Assembly (NCBI GenBank): GCA_039566865.1
Contig: CM076949.1
Location: forward strand, 930,001 to 994,000
DNA length: 64,000 nucleotides
Reading direction: 5' to 3'
DNA from: Aurelia coerulea
Taxonomy: Eukaryota; Cnidaria; Scyphozoa; Semaeostomeae; Ulmaridae
The position numbers and the translations under genes were made by a program. This document shows positions 23,564-38,700 of this stretch, one piece after another; positions within the stretch are counted from its first letter, which is position 1; the number at the start of each line of letters is the position of its first letter. The notes beneath the pieces were generated by a model. It saw only the letters and a list, made by a program, of their open reading frames with translations, was not told where the DNA came from and did no database searches.

Positions 23564-26500
23564 CTAACTACTTGTTTCTGTCTGAATTTTAATGTCAGGT
23601 TTTTTGGTTGCAGCTTCAGCAATACTAAAGACAAAATGAAGGCAACCAAACTTGATGAAACTCCCATGATGCAATACGGCAGTTCCTTCCCATCCTGCAC
23701 CACTCCCTCCAATAAGACTTGAACCCGAGGCTCTGCATGAACATGGATTTGTGATAGCCTCGATGCCATGTCCTTTGGTTGTTCGATGAATGGGTGGTTT
23801 CTTTCCTTTTTCGAATCCTTTGTTATTCGTGTCAGGTTTCGCATTGCTTGAAGTGACGTGTTTGTTTGGCTTATCAGAGAAGTCACATGAGTACAAGACA
23901 TTGTCAACTATCGTCCCATGTTCACTATAATTCAACAATTCAAACTGACGTGCTTCCTAGAATTGAAATATTTTCAATCTAAAATGTCTGCGTAATAAAA
24001 AGTTTAACCAAGAAACGTTAAAGGAGCTCTGTCACGCAGACGATTGGTTTAGAGAACAAAGCTTAGACAAAGGAAAGGAGCTAGAGCCCAGACTCTTTGA
24101 AATTCTCGCATGATAAAAAGTCAGTTCAATTCGAAACGATCTCTTTCCAATCCTTTTCTGTTACTCTTGGCATACAAATCTTTAATCCCCGTAATCAACC
24201 TTCTGCCAATTATGAATGAGACAGATTGCCTTTCATCTTAGTTTATGACATTTACAAGTGCTGATTACAGATATACTCTTCAGAAGAATGTAACCATTAT
24301 AGTCTTCTAACAAATAAAAGAGCAGAAAGAAGACGTTCATTGAAGTTTGTTTGTTTGTTTATTTTTTATTGCCTTGCCTTTCCTTTTCTTTGCCAATTTG
24401 TACTTTTCAACCACGCAAAACCCGTTGTAATTAAATGCAACTTTTCATCAAAACAAACTAATAATTTCCATATTTGAATATGCTTGAACAAAATACAGAA
24501 GAGAATGGCTACATTGTTAACCCCCGTCTGATACATGTTAGTGATAAAACCTCCCTTGTAGAGTTTTTAGCAACAATTTTTGCCGATAGAAAAGATTTAA
24601 TGACGCGAAAAAATTAGACAGCAATAAGACTTGGCAGCCTCACCTCGTCAAAGAAGATGCATGCATGTTTGCCTGATATGTAATTACAATGGCCATAATT
24701 TGTCAAAGTAACATTGTTGTCGAAACCTGTAAAAGATGAGAAAACTTAAAATAAGATTGTAGCAGAAAAACAATCTTGAGGAGCTGAATACAATAAAACG
24801 TGGAATCTACGAAGGTTCTATTAACTGTCAAGATTAGCCTAATTGCTAGCCTGCGTGCAGACTCAAACGCAGGCTACCTATATGCACACTTTACTTTCAA
24901 AGTGTATTGGAAATGTACAGTCTGAACGCAAATAATGTCAAAAAACGAATCTTGGTGTGGCTCTTACAGACAAATTCGGACTTAAAATACACCAAACATC
25001 TTGGAACTCGTGGGTTGAAGAACTTTGAACAGCCCCTTTTGCTGTTGGAAAACATCTAAGTTCTCTGTATAGACAACACACACAGAAACTATAAATTGTA
25101 AATGTTACCTTGACCAATGTTAATCGATCTTCGAATCATGGGTATTGTTTTGCCCGCATTCAATGGACACAGTGCTGCAATGGCACGACCTGTGATAGCA
25201 GAGTACAAATACATTGCTTTAGCAAATTTATACAATATTTTCATTCCATCAAAATCGATGTACATAAAAAAGCGCATGAACTATGATAAAGATCTGACTA
25301 TTTCAGTTTTCAGTTTCATTTATCATCAATCAATCCCAAATACAATTTCCAGCAACAACAACTGCACTCCACAAATTCATATTTGTCTAAATGAATCGGT
25401 TAAAAGAATCACCAAACTACCTATATTCAACAAACCTCAACCCTACAATGAGTGTGTTTAATTAGAAGATGAAAGATTGAATGATTACTGGAAAGAAATG
25501 AACATCATAAAATACAGAGTGATACCTTTTGGTTTATTACTTGCTAAAATTTCTTGGATATCCGAAGCAGTAATCTTCTTGTTTGTCGACTGTGGGGCCT
25601 AAAATGCGAGGAATTCTCATAAAAATAATTTATCTTATGATTACACGAAAAACCGAAAGCAAAAATGAAAAGTATAGAATGATGCACGCCAAACTAATTC
25701 AAAGTGTAGCTCGTTTGCAGGGCAACCAGATTTTTTATTTCTTTCTTTGATTTGTCAAAAAAATATGCTGGTAATGATACCGGGTGTGCCAAAATAAACT
25801 ATGCAATTTTTTGGCAGGCCACGATAAATCGTACAATGGACCGATTTTGAAGATTTATGACTTAATCTTTAGCAGAAAGCCTGAATTAGATTCTAGAATT
25901 TTTTGCAAATATTTTTGTTTTCAGTTTTTAGAGGTGGAAGCAAATTTCTTAAAATTTTCGTTTTCGAAAACACTGAAAATGATCACAAAACGTTGATCAA
26001 ATTTTGTAAAGACTTGATATGAATGGACAAAGAGAAAACGTTTTCGAGGCGATTTGGAGATTCTGTACGAGTATTACTGCAACGATTGGCCTCTGTTGCG
26101 AAATTCTGTAGCAGTTGCAACAAAGTCCCGCCCCAAGCCGTCACCAAATCAAAAATTCAACGAGACTCCATGCTTGCTGGCCTCATGACACTTCCCCGTT
26201 TGTCTTTTTAACCCCCTTGACACTGGAACGCAACCTGCTGCACCAAAGCATAAATTCAATGAACTTACAAAAGGAAAGACATTTCCATATATCATGATGT
26301 ATCATTAAAATAATGTTACATTTCTCCCCAGATAGAACTAACTCTCGTACAGCAGCTTACAATTAATCGACTTCTAAATCACAAATCACCACGAACAAGT
26401 TTTCTCTTTGTCCATTCATGTCGAAATTGTAAAAAGCTTGATCGACGTTTTTCGATCGTTTTCAAGTGTTTACGAAAACGAAAATTTTAAGAAACTCGCT

Positions 26501-26770
26501 TCTAGCTCTAAAAACTGAAAACAAAAATATTTGCAAAAATCCTAGAATCTAATTCAGGCTTTCTGCTAAAGATTAAGTCATAAATCTTCAAAATCGGTCC
26601 AGTGTACGATTTATCGTGGTCTGCCAAAAGTGCATAGTTTATTTTGGCGCACGCTGTATTTATTTGATAGAAATGAAAAAAACCTACCTTTGACTGACCA
26701 AGTAGTTGCTGCAGTCGCTGAAAAGCCAAAACTTTAACCAATCTTGTGTCAAGTTGAGATAACAAAGGAT
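23564..26770 (-). CDS. PHF12: PHF12 exons 13-17: FHA-type C-terminus
   Basis: Exon 13 (26688-26770) encodes [19 protein letters not shown], matching the family's LDEKLIKLLALQRIHQLF. Exon 15 (25109-25189) and exon 16 (24644-24726) give [20 protein letters not shown]. Exon 17 (23564-23956) gives [20 protein letters not shown], then [20 protein letters not shown] and [13 protein letters not shown] before the stop. This is the forkhead-associated-like fold of PHF12, among its best conserved parts. The Cys-rich [11 protein letters not shown] motif precedes the glycine-rich block, as in vertebrates. Confidence 0.95.
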
Positions 26771-29700
26771 CTAAAAACAGCAAGGCATCATATTTACGTA
26801 CAAATTCTAAATGTAAACATAGCTCTGAAGAAGTTTGTTACCGAAACACAAACCATTAAAATTTTACGGAAAACTGAGCTGAACTTGAACCAAAAGACCA
26901 AACAGAAGGAAAACAAATATCTCCTTTGGAACTATCCTGAATTCTCTAAAAATAAGAAAACAATCGAAAATAAAGAAACTGGCGATGGGTCGAGCTAGAA
27001 ATATTTTTGCGACAGACCATTCAACAAAATTATTTTCTCTTGCAAGTTTCTTACCATACACAGAAAGGTTTCCCAGAAAAATCACCGTGATATGAGATAA
27101 CTCCTTATGCCCATACTGCCAAAACTACACAAAATTTGGGAACGTAAAAATTGATTAAAATTTTCTTGTTCAAAAGTCAATTAGTCTAAAAGTGTACCTT
27201 GGAGTGATTCGGATGTAATACTGCTAACAAACGACGCTCCTTGCGTTGGCAACGGGTGGTTTTGCAATGAACTTTTGATAACAACAGACTTCGTGGTTGA
27301 TGTATTCGAAGCCATTGTCATTGCTTTTGTTAACGTGTCAGATGATGTTGACAGGTTTGATTGTTCTCCTAATGATTGATTCGAAGTCTTTGTTCCACTC
27401 GAAGGGGATTGTGTTGCTAATATAATGATTTTATGTGCTGAAGCAGAGCTTTGACTTGGCTTGCTGACCGATGTTAGTGAGATTGGGTTTGATTCTGTTT
27501 GCGAATCAGACTTAGGCCTTGTCGTTGTTGGTGATTTCGATGGAGGAGATTCCTTGGCCTTTTCAGTTGATTTGTTTATGTCCGTGGTTTCAGATGAAGT
27601 TGTTGCAATTTGGTCGCTCGGTTTTGTGCTACAAATAGTCGCAAAATAAAATAGTCTCAAAATATCTTCTGAATAAACAGCAAATAGAACAAAAAGGAAG
27701 AAATTTTAGTATCCCTATAACTTTAAACATCATCAAAATTCAGCCACTTTTACGATTTAAAATTACAAATTCTAACAAAGTCACGTCAGACATCAAAATA
27801 CATTCATCTACCGGGTGTCCCAAAATGATGTATTATTGTTGGACTGCTGACATGCCCATAACCGATGAATCGATTTTCAAAAACTTTGTTTTACTTGATT
27901 GCCTAAAGGCTAAATTGTATTTTAAGATGTTGGTTGTGGTTTTACCAGTTTTTGAAAATCGGTTCATTAGTTATGGACATATAAGCAATCAAACGATAAT
28001 ACATCATTTTGGGACACCCGGTATATAACTTCTACTTAAATTCCACAATGTTGTAGTTTATAGTTTCATGTTGTTGTTTGTTGGGTCCTATGACCCATAA
28101 TAACCTCGTTTTGGGGTTAGCCTCATAAGGATTGTGTTTTCGCACTTGAAAGTCTTCCTGTTGATAGCTGGTTTATTTCTTCGTCGCTTCTCCTAAATTC
28201 TGAACCATTTATCATAATGCTCGACTACAACATGGTGTCAGGTGTTTATTTACATCATGGATAAGTTCACTCCACCTGGAAGCCTAAATTTTGATGGGAA
28301 TCTTGCTGAGAACTGGCGCAAATGGCGTCAAGAATTCGACTTTTATATGGTAGCAACCGAGTCTGATGCTAAGAGTGATAAGGTACAAACTTCGATTTTG
28401 TTGACGTGCATCGGACAAAAAGGCCGTGATGTTTACAATACTTTTACATTTGAAACTGCTGATGACAAATTAAAACTGAAGCCTGTCTTGGAAAAATTCA
28501 CTGAATACTGTCAACCAAGAAAAAACATTACGTTTCTCCGATACAAATTCTTCTCTTGTCGCCAAAAGGATGGTCAGTTATTTGATGATTTTGTAACTGA
28601 TTTAAAAAAATTAAGCGCTGAATGTGAATTTAGTGAATTAAATGACTCTCTCGTACGAGATATGATTATTGTTGGCTGCTCAGATCATCGCTTAAGGGAG
28701 AGACTACTCAGGGAAGATACCCTTGAACTGAAACGCGCTGTTCATATTGGTCAAGCTGCTGAACAAACCAAACTTGAGATCAAAGAATTTAATAGAGAGG
28801 ACAAGGAAGTTCATAAAATTGTGAAAACTCGGAGTGTTCATCCACAATTCAGAGGTGAAAAAAACAGTGATGGAGGAAAAGATTTCTTCAAGAATTGCAA
28901 ATTTTGTGCAAGATCACATGAACGTGGGAAATGCCCAGCCTATGGGAAAAAGTGTAACTCTTGCCAAAAGCTCAATCACTTTTCGAAATGTTGTCGCAAC
29001 ACAAAAAGAGTGAAGCATGTTGAATGTGAGTCTTCAGATGATTCTGATCAAGACTTCTTTGTTGGCACCATTACTGCTGAAAGTACAGCTTCTTCAGGAA
29101 ACAGCAGTAGCAATGAAGAAGATACAGATATTTACTGTGTTGGAATAGACAAAGATAATAAATCTAGCTCTGACTGGTCCATTTACTTGTGTTCAAATGG
29201 TACTGATGTTGAATATAAAATTGACACAGGGGCACAAGTAAACATTCTCCCAAAGAAGATTTTCAACAAATTGAAAGTGAAACCAACCCTGAAGCCTTCA
29301 AAAGTGAAGCTCACAGCTTATAATGGATCGTCTATCCCTGTTCTTGGCAAATGTATTTTGAAGACAACAAACAAGGCCACCATTTCTCATGTTTTGTTCA
29401 TTGTTGCTGACACTGACTCTCCTCCTATCTTAGGCCTTACCACAAGTGAAAATCTTGGCTTGATAAAGAGAATCATGGAAATCAATGTCAAAGATATTCC
29501 AGATGATTTATTACAATTCTGTGATTGTTTTGGGGACATAGGCACTTTACCTCAAACGCACCATATAGAGTTGAAGCCTGACGTTACACCAGTTATTCAT
29601 CCACCTCGCAGAATCCCATATGCTCTGAAGCCCCAACTCAGAGAAGAGCTCAGTCGTATGGAAAAACTTGGAATTATTGAAAAAGTGACAGAGCCTACTG

Positions 29701-32700
29701 ATTGGGTGAACAGTTTAGTTATTGTCCATAAAGCCAATGGGAAATTACGTATTTGCATAGATCCCAGGGATCTCAACAAAGCCATAAAAAGACAACATTT
29801 TCAACTCCCTTCAGCTGAGGAACTTTTTGCACAAATGTCAGGTGCAAAGTATTTTGCTAAATTAGATATGTCAAATGCATACTGGCAAATCAAGATTGAT
29901 GAAGAGAGCAGCAAGCTTCTCACTTTCAATACACCTTTTGGAAGGTATAAATTTCTTAGATTACCCTTTGGAATTCACTCTGCTTCGGAAATCTGCCAAC
30001 AGCAAATCAGTCAAGTTATTGAGGGTATTGAGAAAGCAGCTAATCTTCAGGATGATATCATTGTTTGGGGAAATACCAGAGAGGAGTTACATCAATCACT
30101 CAAAGAAGTTTTGTACAGAGTACAAAAGTCAGGGGTGAAGTTAAATTTGTCAAAGTGCAAGTTTGAAGTAACAGAGGTGTCATACCTTGGTCACAACTTG
30201 TCAGAAGCAGGTGTTAAGCCTGATCCAAATAAAATTGCTGCTATAGTGAAGATGCCCCAGCCTACAAACAAAACAGAATTGCAAAGATTCTTAGGCATGA
30301 TAAACTACCTAGGAAAGTTTTTGCCAAATCTTGCATCAGTTTCTGCTCCACTGAGAAGTCTATTAGAGAATGACATAGAATGGGTTTTTGATAAGCCACA
30401 AAGAAATTCCTTCAATGAACTAAAGAGATTAGTGACTGAAAGTCCAGTATTAAAGTTCTTTGATCCTAACCTCCCAATTAGAGTCACCTCAGATGCTAGC
30501 AAAGATGGACTTGGAGCTGTTCTTGAACAATTATTTGACAAGAACTGGTATCCTGTTGCATATACCTCTCGATCACTGACTTCATCAGAAAGAAATTATT
30601 GTCAGCTAGAAAAGGAATGCTTGAGCGTAGTTTTTGCATGTGAAAAGTTCAACCAATATGTGTATGGTCAACAATTCTTTGTTGAAAATGACCATCAACC
30701 TCTTAAGGCAATTTTCACCAAAGAAATTATAAAAGCTCCACCAAGAATACAAAGATTCCTTCTTCGCCTCCAGAGATATGACTTCACTCTAAATTACAGA
30801 TCTGGGAAAGATGTCATAGTAGCTGACGCATTAAGTCGAGCATTTCTAGATGACTCTGCCACTGAAATTCCAGAGAAAGAACTTGATTTTGTAGTGCACT
30901 CAGTTATCAACAATTTACCTATAAGTGATGCAAGACTAGAACAGTTTAAGAAAGAGACAGCCCAAGATGCCACATTACAGTTGTTGAAGAACTATACTAT
31001 GAATGGATGGCCAGAGGTGAAAGAACTTGTTGCAAATGAAGTAAGATCTTATTTTAATATTAGAGAGAACATTACGTTTTCTAGAGGCCTTCTGTTAAAA
31101 GGGGAACAGCTCATCGTCCCATCATCCATGCGGAAAGAAATGCGTGCACTGATCCATCAAGGACATCTTGGTATCGAGAAATGCAAAATACGTGCTAGAA
31201 AGGTATTCTATTGGCCTCACATGAATAATGAAATAACTGATTTAGTCTCTAATTGTGATGCGTGCATGACTTATAGAAATCGTCAGCAAAGAGAAACTTT
31301 GATACCCCATGAGATTCCCTCAGAGCCTTGGATCAAAGTTGGTACAGATTGTTTCCACCTAAAGAACAAATGTTATGTGATAGTAGTTGATTATCACTCA
31401 AAGTTTTTTGAGTTGAGCAAGTTACCTAATTTAGAGAGTAGCACTGTTATTAAAGCTACATAGGAGATATTCTCAAGACAAGGTATACCAAAGATAGTCT
31501 TTTCAGACAATGGTCCAGAGTTTGCTTCATTAGAGTACAAGACCTTTGCTACAGAATGGGACTTTTTTCATGATTCTTCAAGTCCTTTTTTTCCACAGAG
31601 CAATGGGCAAGTAGAGAGAACCATTCAGACAGTGAAAAGAACACTTAAGAAAGCTATGCACAGCAATGAAGACGTAAATTTAGCTTTATTAGCTCTTCGC
31701 ACTACTCCAGTCAAGAATAGTGCAGTTTCACCTGCATTCCTGTTGATGAATCGTAATCCAAGAACAACACTGCCAACTCTAGTAGGCAACAAAAAGATAA
31801 AGCTCTACTCAAGAGACATGAGAAAAAATGTTGCTGAAAAATACAATTCCAGAGCAAAAGACCTACCAGTACTGAAACCAGGACAAACTGTCAGGTTGCA
31901 TGATGGCAAAGACTGGTCAAGGAAAGCTAAAATCATTGACAATCATGAGAATGATAGATCTTATGTATTAGAAACGGATAAAGGGACTACTATTCGAAGA
32001 AATCGCAAACACATGATGCCTATGAAAGAGAAATTTGAGTGTTCACCTCCTGAGGATCTGATATTTGATATTCCTGAAACAGAGAACAATGCTATTGAAG
32101 ATAATGGAACAACAGAGAGCAATGTTATTGAAGATGACACAGAAAGGGAACAAACTACTGTGAACATTAAGACCAGATCAGGGAGGACAGTAAAGAGGCC
32201 AGAGCGTTTTAAAGATTATGTGTAAGAACTTTTAAGAAAAAGGGAAATGTTGTAGTTTATAGTTTCATGTTGTTGTTTGTTGGGTCCTATGACCCATAAT
32301 AACCTCGTTTTGGGGTTAGCCTCATAAGGATTGTGTTTTCGCACTTGAAAGTCTTCCTGTTGATAGCTGGTTTATTTCTTCGTCGCTTCTCCTAAATTCT
32401 GAACCATTTATCAATGAATGCTCGACTACAACACACAAGAAGTTCAATTTTCAAGCGAGGCGTTAAAATCCGGCAACACAGGGCAAGGGCGAATTTGCAA
32501 AACAAAATATTCAGATTTCTGAAAAGGCAGCGTGATTTGCCTTTTGATGAATATGTTTTACTCCTCCGCGTGTACGGGATCAAATGAAATAAACAGAGAG
32601 AACTAAACTTTATGGTTTGATGCGCTGAAGGTGCGAAATATATTCTTGAGGCTCCAAAATCGCTTTGTCCTAATCAAACCTGAATCCTTTCTTTTACAAC

Positions 32701-35700
32701 ATTTGCGCTTGCTTCAACACGCAGGATCTCTTTGTCAGCAATGATTGATATTACAAAGGGTGGAGTTGGGGTAAAATTGAGGCAAAAGGTTATTTTTGGG
32801 AAACTTGCAGCTTTTTCCAAGAATGAAATTGTGTTTGTCAATAACAGAAACTGATCTTCTTCGAAAATAACAAGAAAAATAGAGTCTACGAATCATTCAA
32901 TGATCCATTTTCCCCCATCTCATCTTGAAGTCTGTCTCAAATTAGAGGTCACGTGAGATTTGCGAGAACGCAAAATTGTTCATACAGCACTCTTCAACGA
33001 AAGTATTTTCACATGAGATTCTATTTCAGACAGACTTTAGATACTCAGAAACACTGAACAGATCAAATTCTGAGTGTATCAAAATCACAAGAAAGATACA
33101 AAATCTAGTCTTCAAAAAATGTGCATAATCATACCCAACATTCTTGGTGACTTCATCACCAATATCATCATCTATTGACATTTTCTCGTTTGTCTCTAAA
33201 GTTATTTCAGAACTATCTTTCTCTTCTTTTATTTTCTCTTTCCCAAGAGATGGCGACGTTTTTGGTTCTGTTTTGACATTTTTTGTGATCTCTCTCGGCT
33301 GCACGGATGCTTTCGCCATATCTTGTGCGATGTCACATTGCAAGGTAACTATCGACTTTAGCCACTACAAAACAAATTAGTTTTCTCATGTTACAGTGTC
33401 ATTGAAAAAAATATATCGGGTGTCCCGAAAAAAGTACTCCTGTTTAAAAAATCGCCAAAATTGATTGATAAAGTGACCTTTGATAAAATTTTCTTTTGAG
33501 TTGCTTTGTCAAAGACCCAAAAAAAATTCAAAGATTATAAAATGTTTGCTTTTGATACGGGAAGGCAGAAAAATTACACATTGAGAAACCTTATTTTGAG
33601 CTATAGCTTTTAAGCAAAATACTCAATCTTGCCTAAGTGTGAACATTTCAGATTTATTATCATCATTGAAGTTTCCAATGACAGTGCGTATTCATTTCTG
33701 TCATTCATGACCAAACTATAAGTTTTAAATGCACAAAAAAACAGGTAGCCCTAAACATAGCTAAATTTGTTAATTTTTAATCCAATCACAATATCAGCTA
33801 TGTCTTGGAAAATAATTTGGTCCTTGATCTATTTGACAAAAAAAGAAAATTGAAGATCGGCGGTGTAATCAAAATTTGGTGATCTTTCAAACGGCTGTGT
33901 CAAACTAGATGCCACGTGAGATTTGCGATAACGCAGAAGTAATTATGCAAACCATTTCATCTGTGTTTATTCGCGGACATTTTCACGTGAAGTCTAGACA
34001 CAGATTTTAGTTTCGTTCTGAGCAAAAAACCTTGCACTGAATGCAGCTAAAAGATTTTCAAGAACACTATCAAATACGACACGTAACAGAAGTTGCCTAC
34101 CTCCTCTTGGTCAGTTCGGGAAGGCAAACTCAATGGCTTTGCATAAGGAGGCAGCGGTTTCATCATTTGTTGAATATGTCGTGGTAGTTGTAGAATCGTC
34201 GGGGTTTTGTATTCTTCTTTTATTGCATTTGGAACCTACAAAAACAAGGAGATATCAATTAAAATGCCCAGGGCAGATGTTTAGATATCTTCCTTCTTTC
34301 AATGATTCAAGAGCCCGTTCACCTAAGCATATAAAATATTTTAAAGATAATTCAGAAATACACTATGACTTTTTAAACGTTTCGATTTTAATCTTCTTCA
34401 GTAACTGTTCGTACAATGATTTGGGACCTACCTAAAAACCTAGATTACAACAGGTTAATAAAAGAAACAACTTAACAAAGGGACCAAGCTAATACACGTG
34501 CTCCCAACTGAACTATAAAAAGCGGGTGGGCCGGAAACGCAAAGAGAAGCAAAAGCTGAGATAAAGATGGACTTGATACAGGAACCTACTTTCCTTCTTC
34601 AGGAACCTACTTTCTTTCCTTCCTTCTTTCAATATATGCTAACGTTTGCTCTTAAAAACGATTTCTAGAATGCAAAATGAGCGAGTTAGCTACCTTGATT
34701 ACAGAGTAACTTTTGCGGCTTGCTTTGTTTTGTTTATTACTTGACCGACCGGGCATAGAATTTGTTTTGTCTGCAATCGCCAATGATTTTGTACTACGGT
34801 GTCAATCGAAATCAGCAGATCCTATTGAAAAAATGGTCTATCCTTGTTGTTGTCGAATGAAATATAGCATGAAATAAGTCCAGCAAAGTTAACACACAAT
34901 ATGAAGAGAACTCTGTCACTATATTCATAATATACAGGTTGTCCCAAAAAAATTGTAACCCACCATTTGCCTGAAGATTGTGACAAAATGGCAAAAGATT
35001 CTCGCCAAACTTTTATATGATGTTGCTCTTCAGATGTTCAAATAAAGTTTGCTGCCATCCCCGTAAAAATCAGTCCAAAAATGATGGAGCTATGGCTTTT
35101 AGAAGACCAAATTTGCCTGATGATTGAAACCAGCGCAGCGGTCGGCCATTTTGTCTTACTATTTTGCAGCGAAAAATAGCTTCATGTGAGGTAAGAAATA
35201 GTTTCTGTGAGGTGTAAGAGTTTTTGAACTCTCTGATCATTGGAGGCTGCTGTTTTCATGAAGCCATGAAGCCATTTTGCTGCAAAATAGTAAGACAAAA
35301 TGGCCGACCGCTGGTTTCAGTCATCAGGTAAATTTGGTCTCCTGAAGGTCATAGCTTCATCATTTTTCAATGGATATTTGCGAGAATGGTAGCAGATTTT
35401 AATTGAATATCTGAAGAGCAACATCATGCAAAAGTTTGGCGAGAATCTTTTGTCATTTTGATGCCATCTGCAGGCCAACGAGGCACAATTTTTTGGGACA
35501 CCCTGTGCTTCTAACTAATGTAACACTTACAATCATCCTCTTTTGAATTTTCTTCTTGCGATTAGATAGTATCCTTGCCCTAAAGGATTAAATTTAAAAT
35601 AAAATTGTAAGATTTTAGGAAGGATTGAGAAGATTCATTCATCGATGATTGAAAATATGATTGGGTGATTCACATGACCTGTGATAAATCATTTGTTGAT

Positions 35701-38700
35701 GATTGAAAATATGATTGGGTGATTCACATGACCTATGATAAATCATTTATCGATGATTGAAAATATGATTGGGTGATTCACATGACCTGTGATAAATCAT
35801 TTGTTTATGATTGAAAATATGACTGGGTGATTCACATGACCTGTGATAAATCAATTATCAATGATTGAAAATATGATTGGGTGATTCACATGACCTGTGA
35901 TAAATCATTTATTGATGATTGAAAATATGATTGGGTGATTCACGTGACCTATGATAAATCATTTATCGATGATTGAAAATATGATTGGGTGATTCACATG
36001 ACCAGTGATAAAATCATTTATCGATGATTGAAACTGTGATTGGGTATTAGGTTCTGATAAAAATTTCAAGATTGAACAAAAATAGACGTTCCTTAACAAA
36101 TTCATGAGCGATAGGATACTTTCCAAAACACAAACCTCTTAGCACGTCTGAGAAAATTCAAAACAATGGTATTCTGGTTGATATTTTTACGAAGATCTTC
36201 AGTCACATCCATTCGCACACTGTATCTGGGATCTTTGAGATTGGCCTACGGTAGAAATGATACTTGTCCAAAATCAGAAAAGAACGGCTTCAAGTTAAGC
36301 CAGTGCTGAAATATGGAACAGCAAAGAGTTTATCACTACAAAATGATATGATCTATGATACGAATTAATTTTTATCCCGGGTGAGCAAGAAAAAAGTTCT
36401 CACTTTCGACAGGCCACAATAAATCATACACTGGACCAATTTCAAATGCTTTGATTCAATCCTTTGTCAACATCCTATATTATTCTTGGTTATTTTTTGT
36501 CGATTTTTCGGATGCCTAATTATTGATATATTTATGATTTCTTGAATCGTTTTTTGCCTGTGGATTGCCCAAAAATATCGAAAAACAGTGATCAAATTTT
36601 GTAAAGACTGAATTTGGCAGAATAAAGGAAGTGCTCCTCGAAATTACTAGGGAATTTGGAATGGACTATGTGGTACGAACGGTCGTTCAATGATTGCACA
36701 ACATTAGTATCATTTTTATCAATACAAAGACTTTGAGTTTTTGACCATTTCCTTGAAAGGATAATTGGTAGCTACTGTAGTTATGCATGTAGAAAATTAA
36801 AAAATATTTCAAACAAGCGTGTAGATTTAGGACTTTTTGATGCGAGGACCTACTACCTAATTCCCCATCAAAAGGGGCTGGAACCAAGTATCACAAAACT
36901 AGCTTTCAGGGTAATTTTGAGAAAGGTTCTCGACCCTATCTTTTTCAGCACATCAAACTGTGTAGGTTGCAAAACAGGGCACGCAGACTAATCGAATGCG
37001 CAAGGCACAAAGATGGCTGGGTATGTGATTGGCTCGATGTACGCAATCTAATAAAATATGACAGGCTAATTACTACATACAAAATTAACAATGGACTCTG
37101 CCCAGAGAACCTCAAAAATAAATTCACTCCTAGGTCGAATATTTCGAGATATAACACAAGAAAAATTGATGATTTCGAAATTCCTCGGCTTCGTCTTGAA
37201 TACTGCAAAAAGTCTTTTGGATACCAGGGAGCAAGTACCTGGAACGAGATCCCGAAGCATATACGAGACTCTGCAACATTGAGCTCCTTTAAAGTAAGAT
37301 TAAGGGAGTTCTTGAGGTAGAGCGACGCAAACACAACCCCTTGGAAGAGCAGCTGTATTTTTTTGTTTAGATTAATATTCATATTTACTTTGCAGTGCTG
37401 ATAGGGTATTGTGTCTAAATAAGAATAAAATGAAAAATGAAATGTTTACCAAGTTTCATGCTGGTATCATAAAATGAATGATTGTTCCGCTAACAGCCCT
37501 GACTATAAAGTTTTAAATAATTGCAGGGAATTGTGAAACAAAATGCAAATCATCGAAAGTCTTGTTGGGGATACGAGATACGGTTTGTCCTAGGAAACGT
37601 ATGCGTTCCCCCATGCAGTAGATTAATGCTTATGCGCAGTAGCGTTTTGGCTTGGAGCTCTGCCAGGCGCATGAGAATTAACCTACTGCAAGGGGGGACA
37701 GAAAAGTTTCCTCGGACAAACCGTATCTCATCTCCTCAACAAGTCAGAAAGACGATGACCAACCCTGTATATTTGATAAGCCCTAAAAGGTGCTGTGGTT
37801 TAGTAATGTTCGATCCGAGGTAAGCCCCCCCCCCCCACTTGCGTGTCACGATAAGGGATCGCGGACATAGGCGCACGAGACAGGGGGTTGGGAAACGTCG
37901 GAAAATTTTGCAAAAGCAGCCATAATCGGGCAGAAAACTGCCTTAAGTCGGGAAAATTTTTCTTAAACAGTTGATTTTTTATCGGGAAGCCCCCAAAATT
38001 TCACCCCCCCCCCTACGCCCATGATCGCGGACGGTTAGGTCTTCGCTACTTCTGCGATCCCAGCGTTTGGCGCTAAAAACCGCAACTTCAATATGGATGA
38101 CATGGATCATAATGGAAGACGAGAAGGCATAGACACATTCATAAACTTAACATCTTGGTATAAAGTGAAATAACCATTAGCATAGTTCTTTTGTATTTTC
38201 TTTAAAACCACGAAACAAACTTCCACTTCCACATTTTTGTTTACAGTATAAATGATGTGTCCCAGTGTGGTCCCAGTACAGCAATAACCAACAGTAGATG
38301 CGATTATTTCTAAATTCATAATGTACAAACCTCATATTGTTCTGGATGGTTTGGACACATCCACAAAGCTGTAGGTGGAGAAACCATTGGCGGATGAAGA
38401 CAGTCAACATGAAATATGAGTGGGCAGAAATCACAAGCAGCCATTGTGCTAGGACTGGCAACCCTGAAAAATGATTCATCAGCATTTATATACAGGGCGT
38501 CCTAAAAAAATTGTGCCCGGTTTGCCTGACGATTGCGACAAAATAGCAAAGATTCTCGCCAAACTTTAATATGATGTTGCTTTTCAGATGTTCAAATAAA
38601 CTTTACTGCCATCCCCGTAAAAATCTGTTGAGACACGATGGAGCTATTACCTCCAGAGGACCTATTTGCCTGAAGACTGAAACCAGCGGTCGGCTATTTT

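Larger units (their letters stand above)
28049..32433 (+). mobile_element. Ty3/gypsy LTR retrotransposon, near-complete
   Basis: A 4385 bp element is flanked by 5 bp direct repeats CACAA (28044-28048 and 32434-32438). LTRs of 184 and 186 bp begin TGTTGTAG and end CTACAACA, and differ only by a small indel near the 3' end. A primer-binding-like TGGTGTCAGGTG begins at 28233, directly after the left LTR. A polypurine tract AAGAAAAAGGGAAA lies at 32234-32247, directly before the right LTR. One long gag-pol frame is broken once by TAG. It lies antisense in the PHF12 intron between exons 11 and 12. Near-identical LTRs imply a recent insertion; the order RT, RNase H, integrase is the Ty3/gypsy order. 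Confidence 0.95.

Noticed and set aside
32434..32586. Open stretch [20 protein letters not shown] on the plus strand right of the LTR element
   Set aside because: It is short, with no clear splice sites or homology, in a PHF12 intron on the wrong strand. Probably chance.
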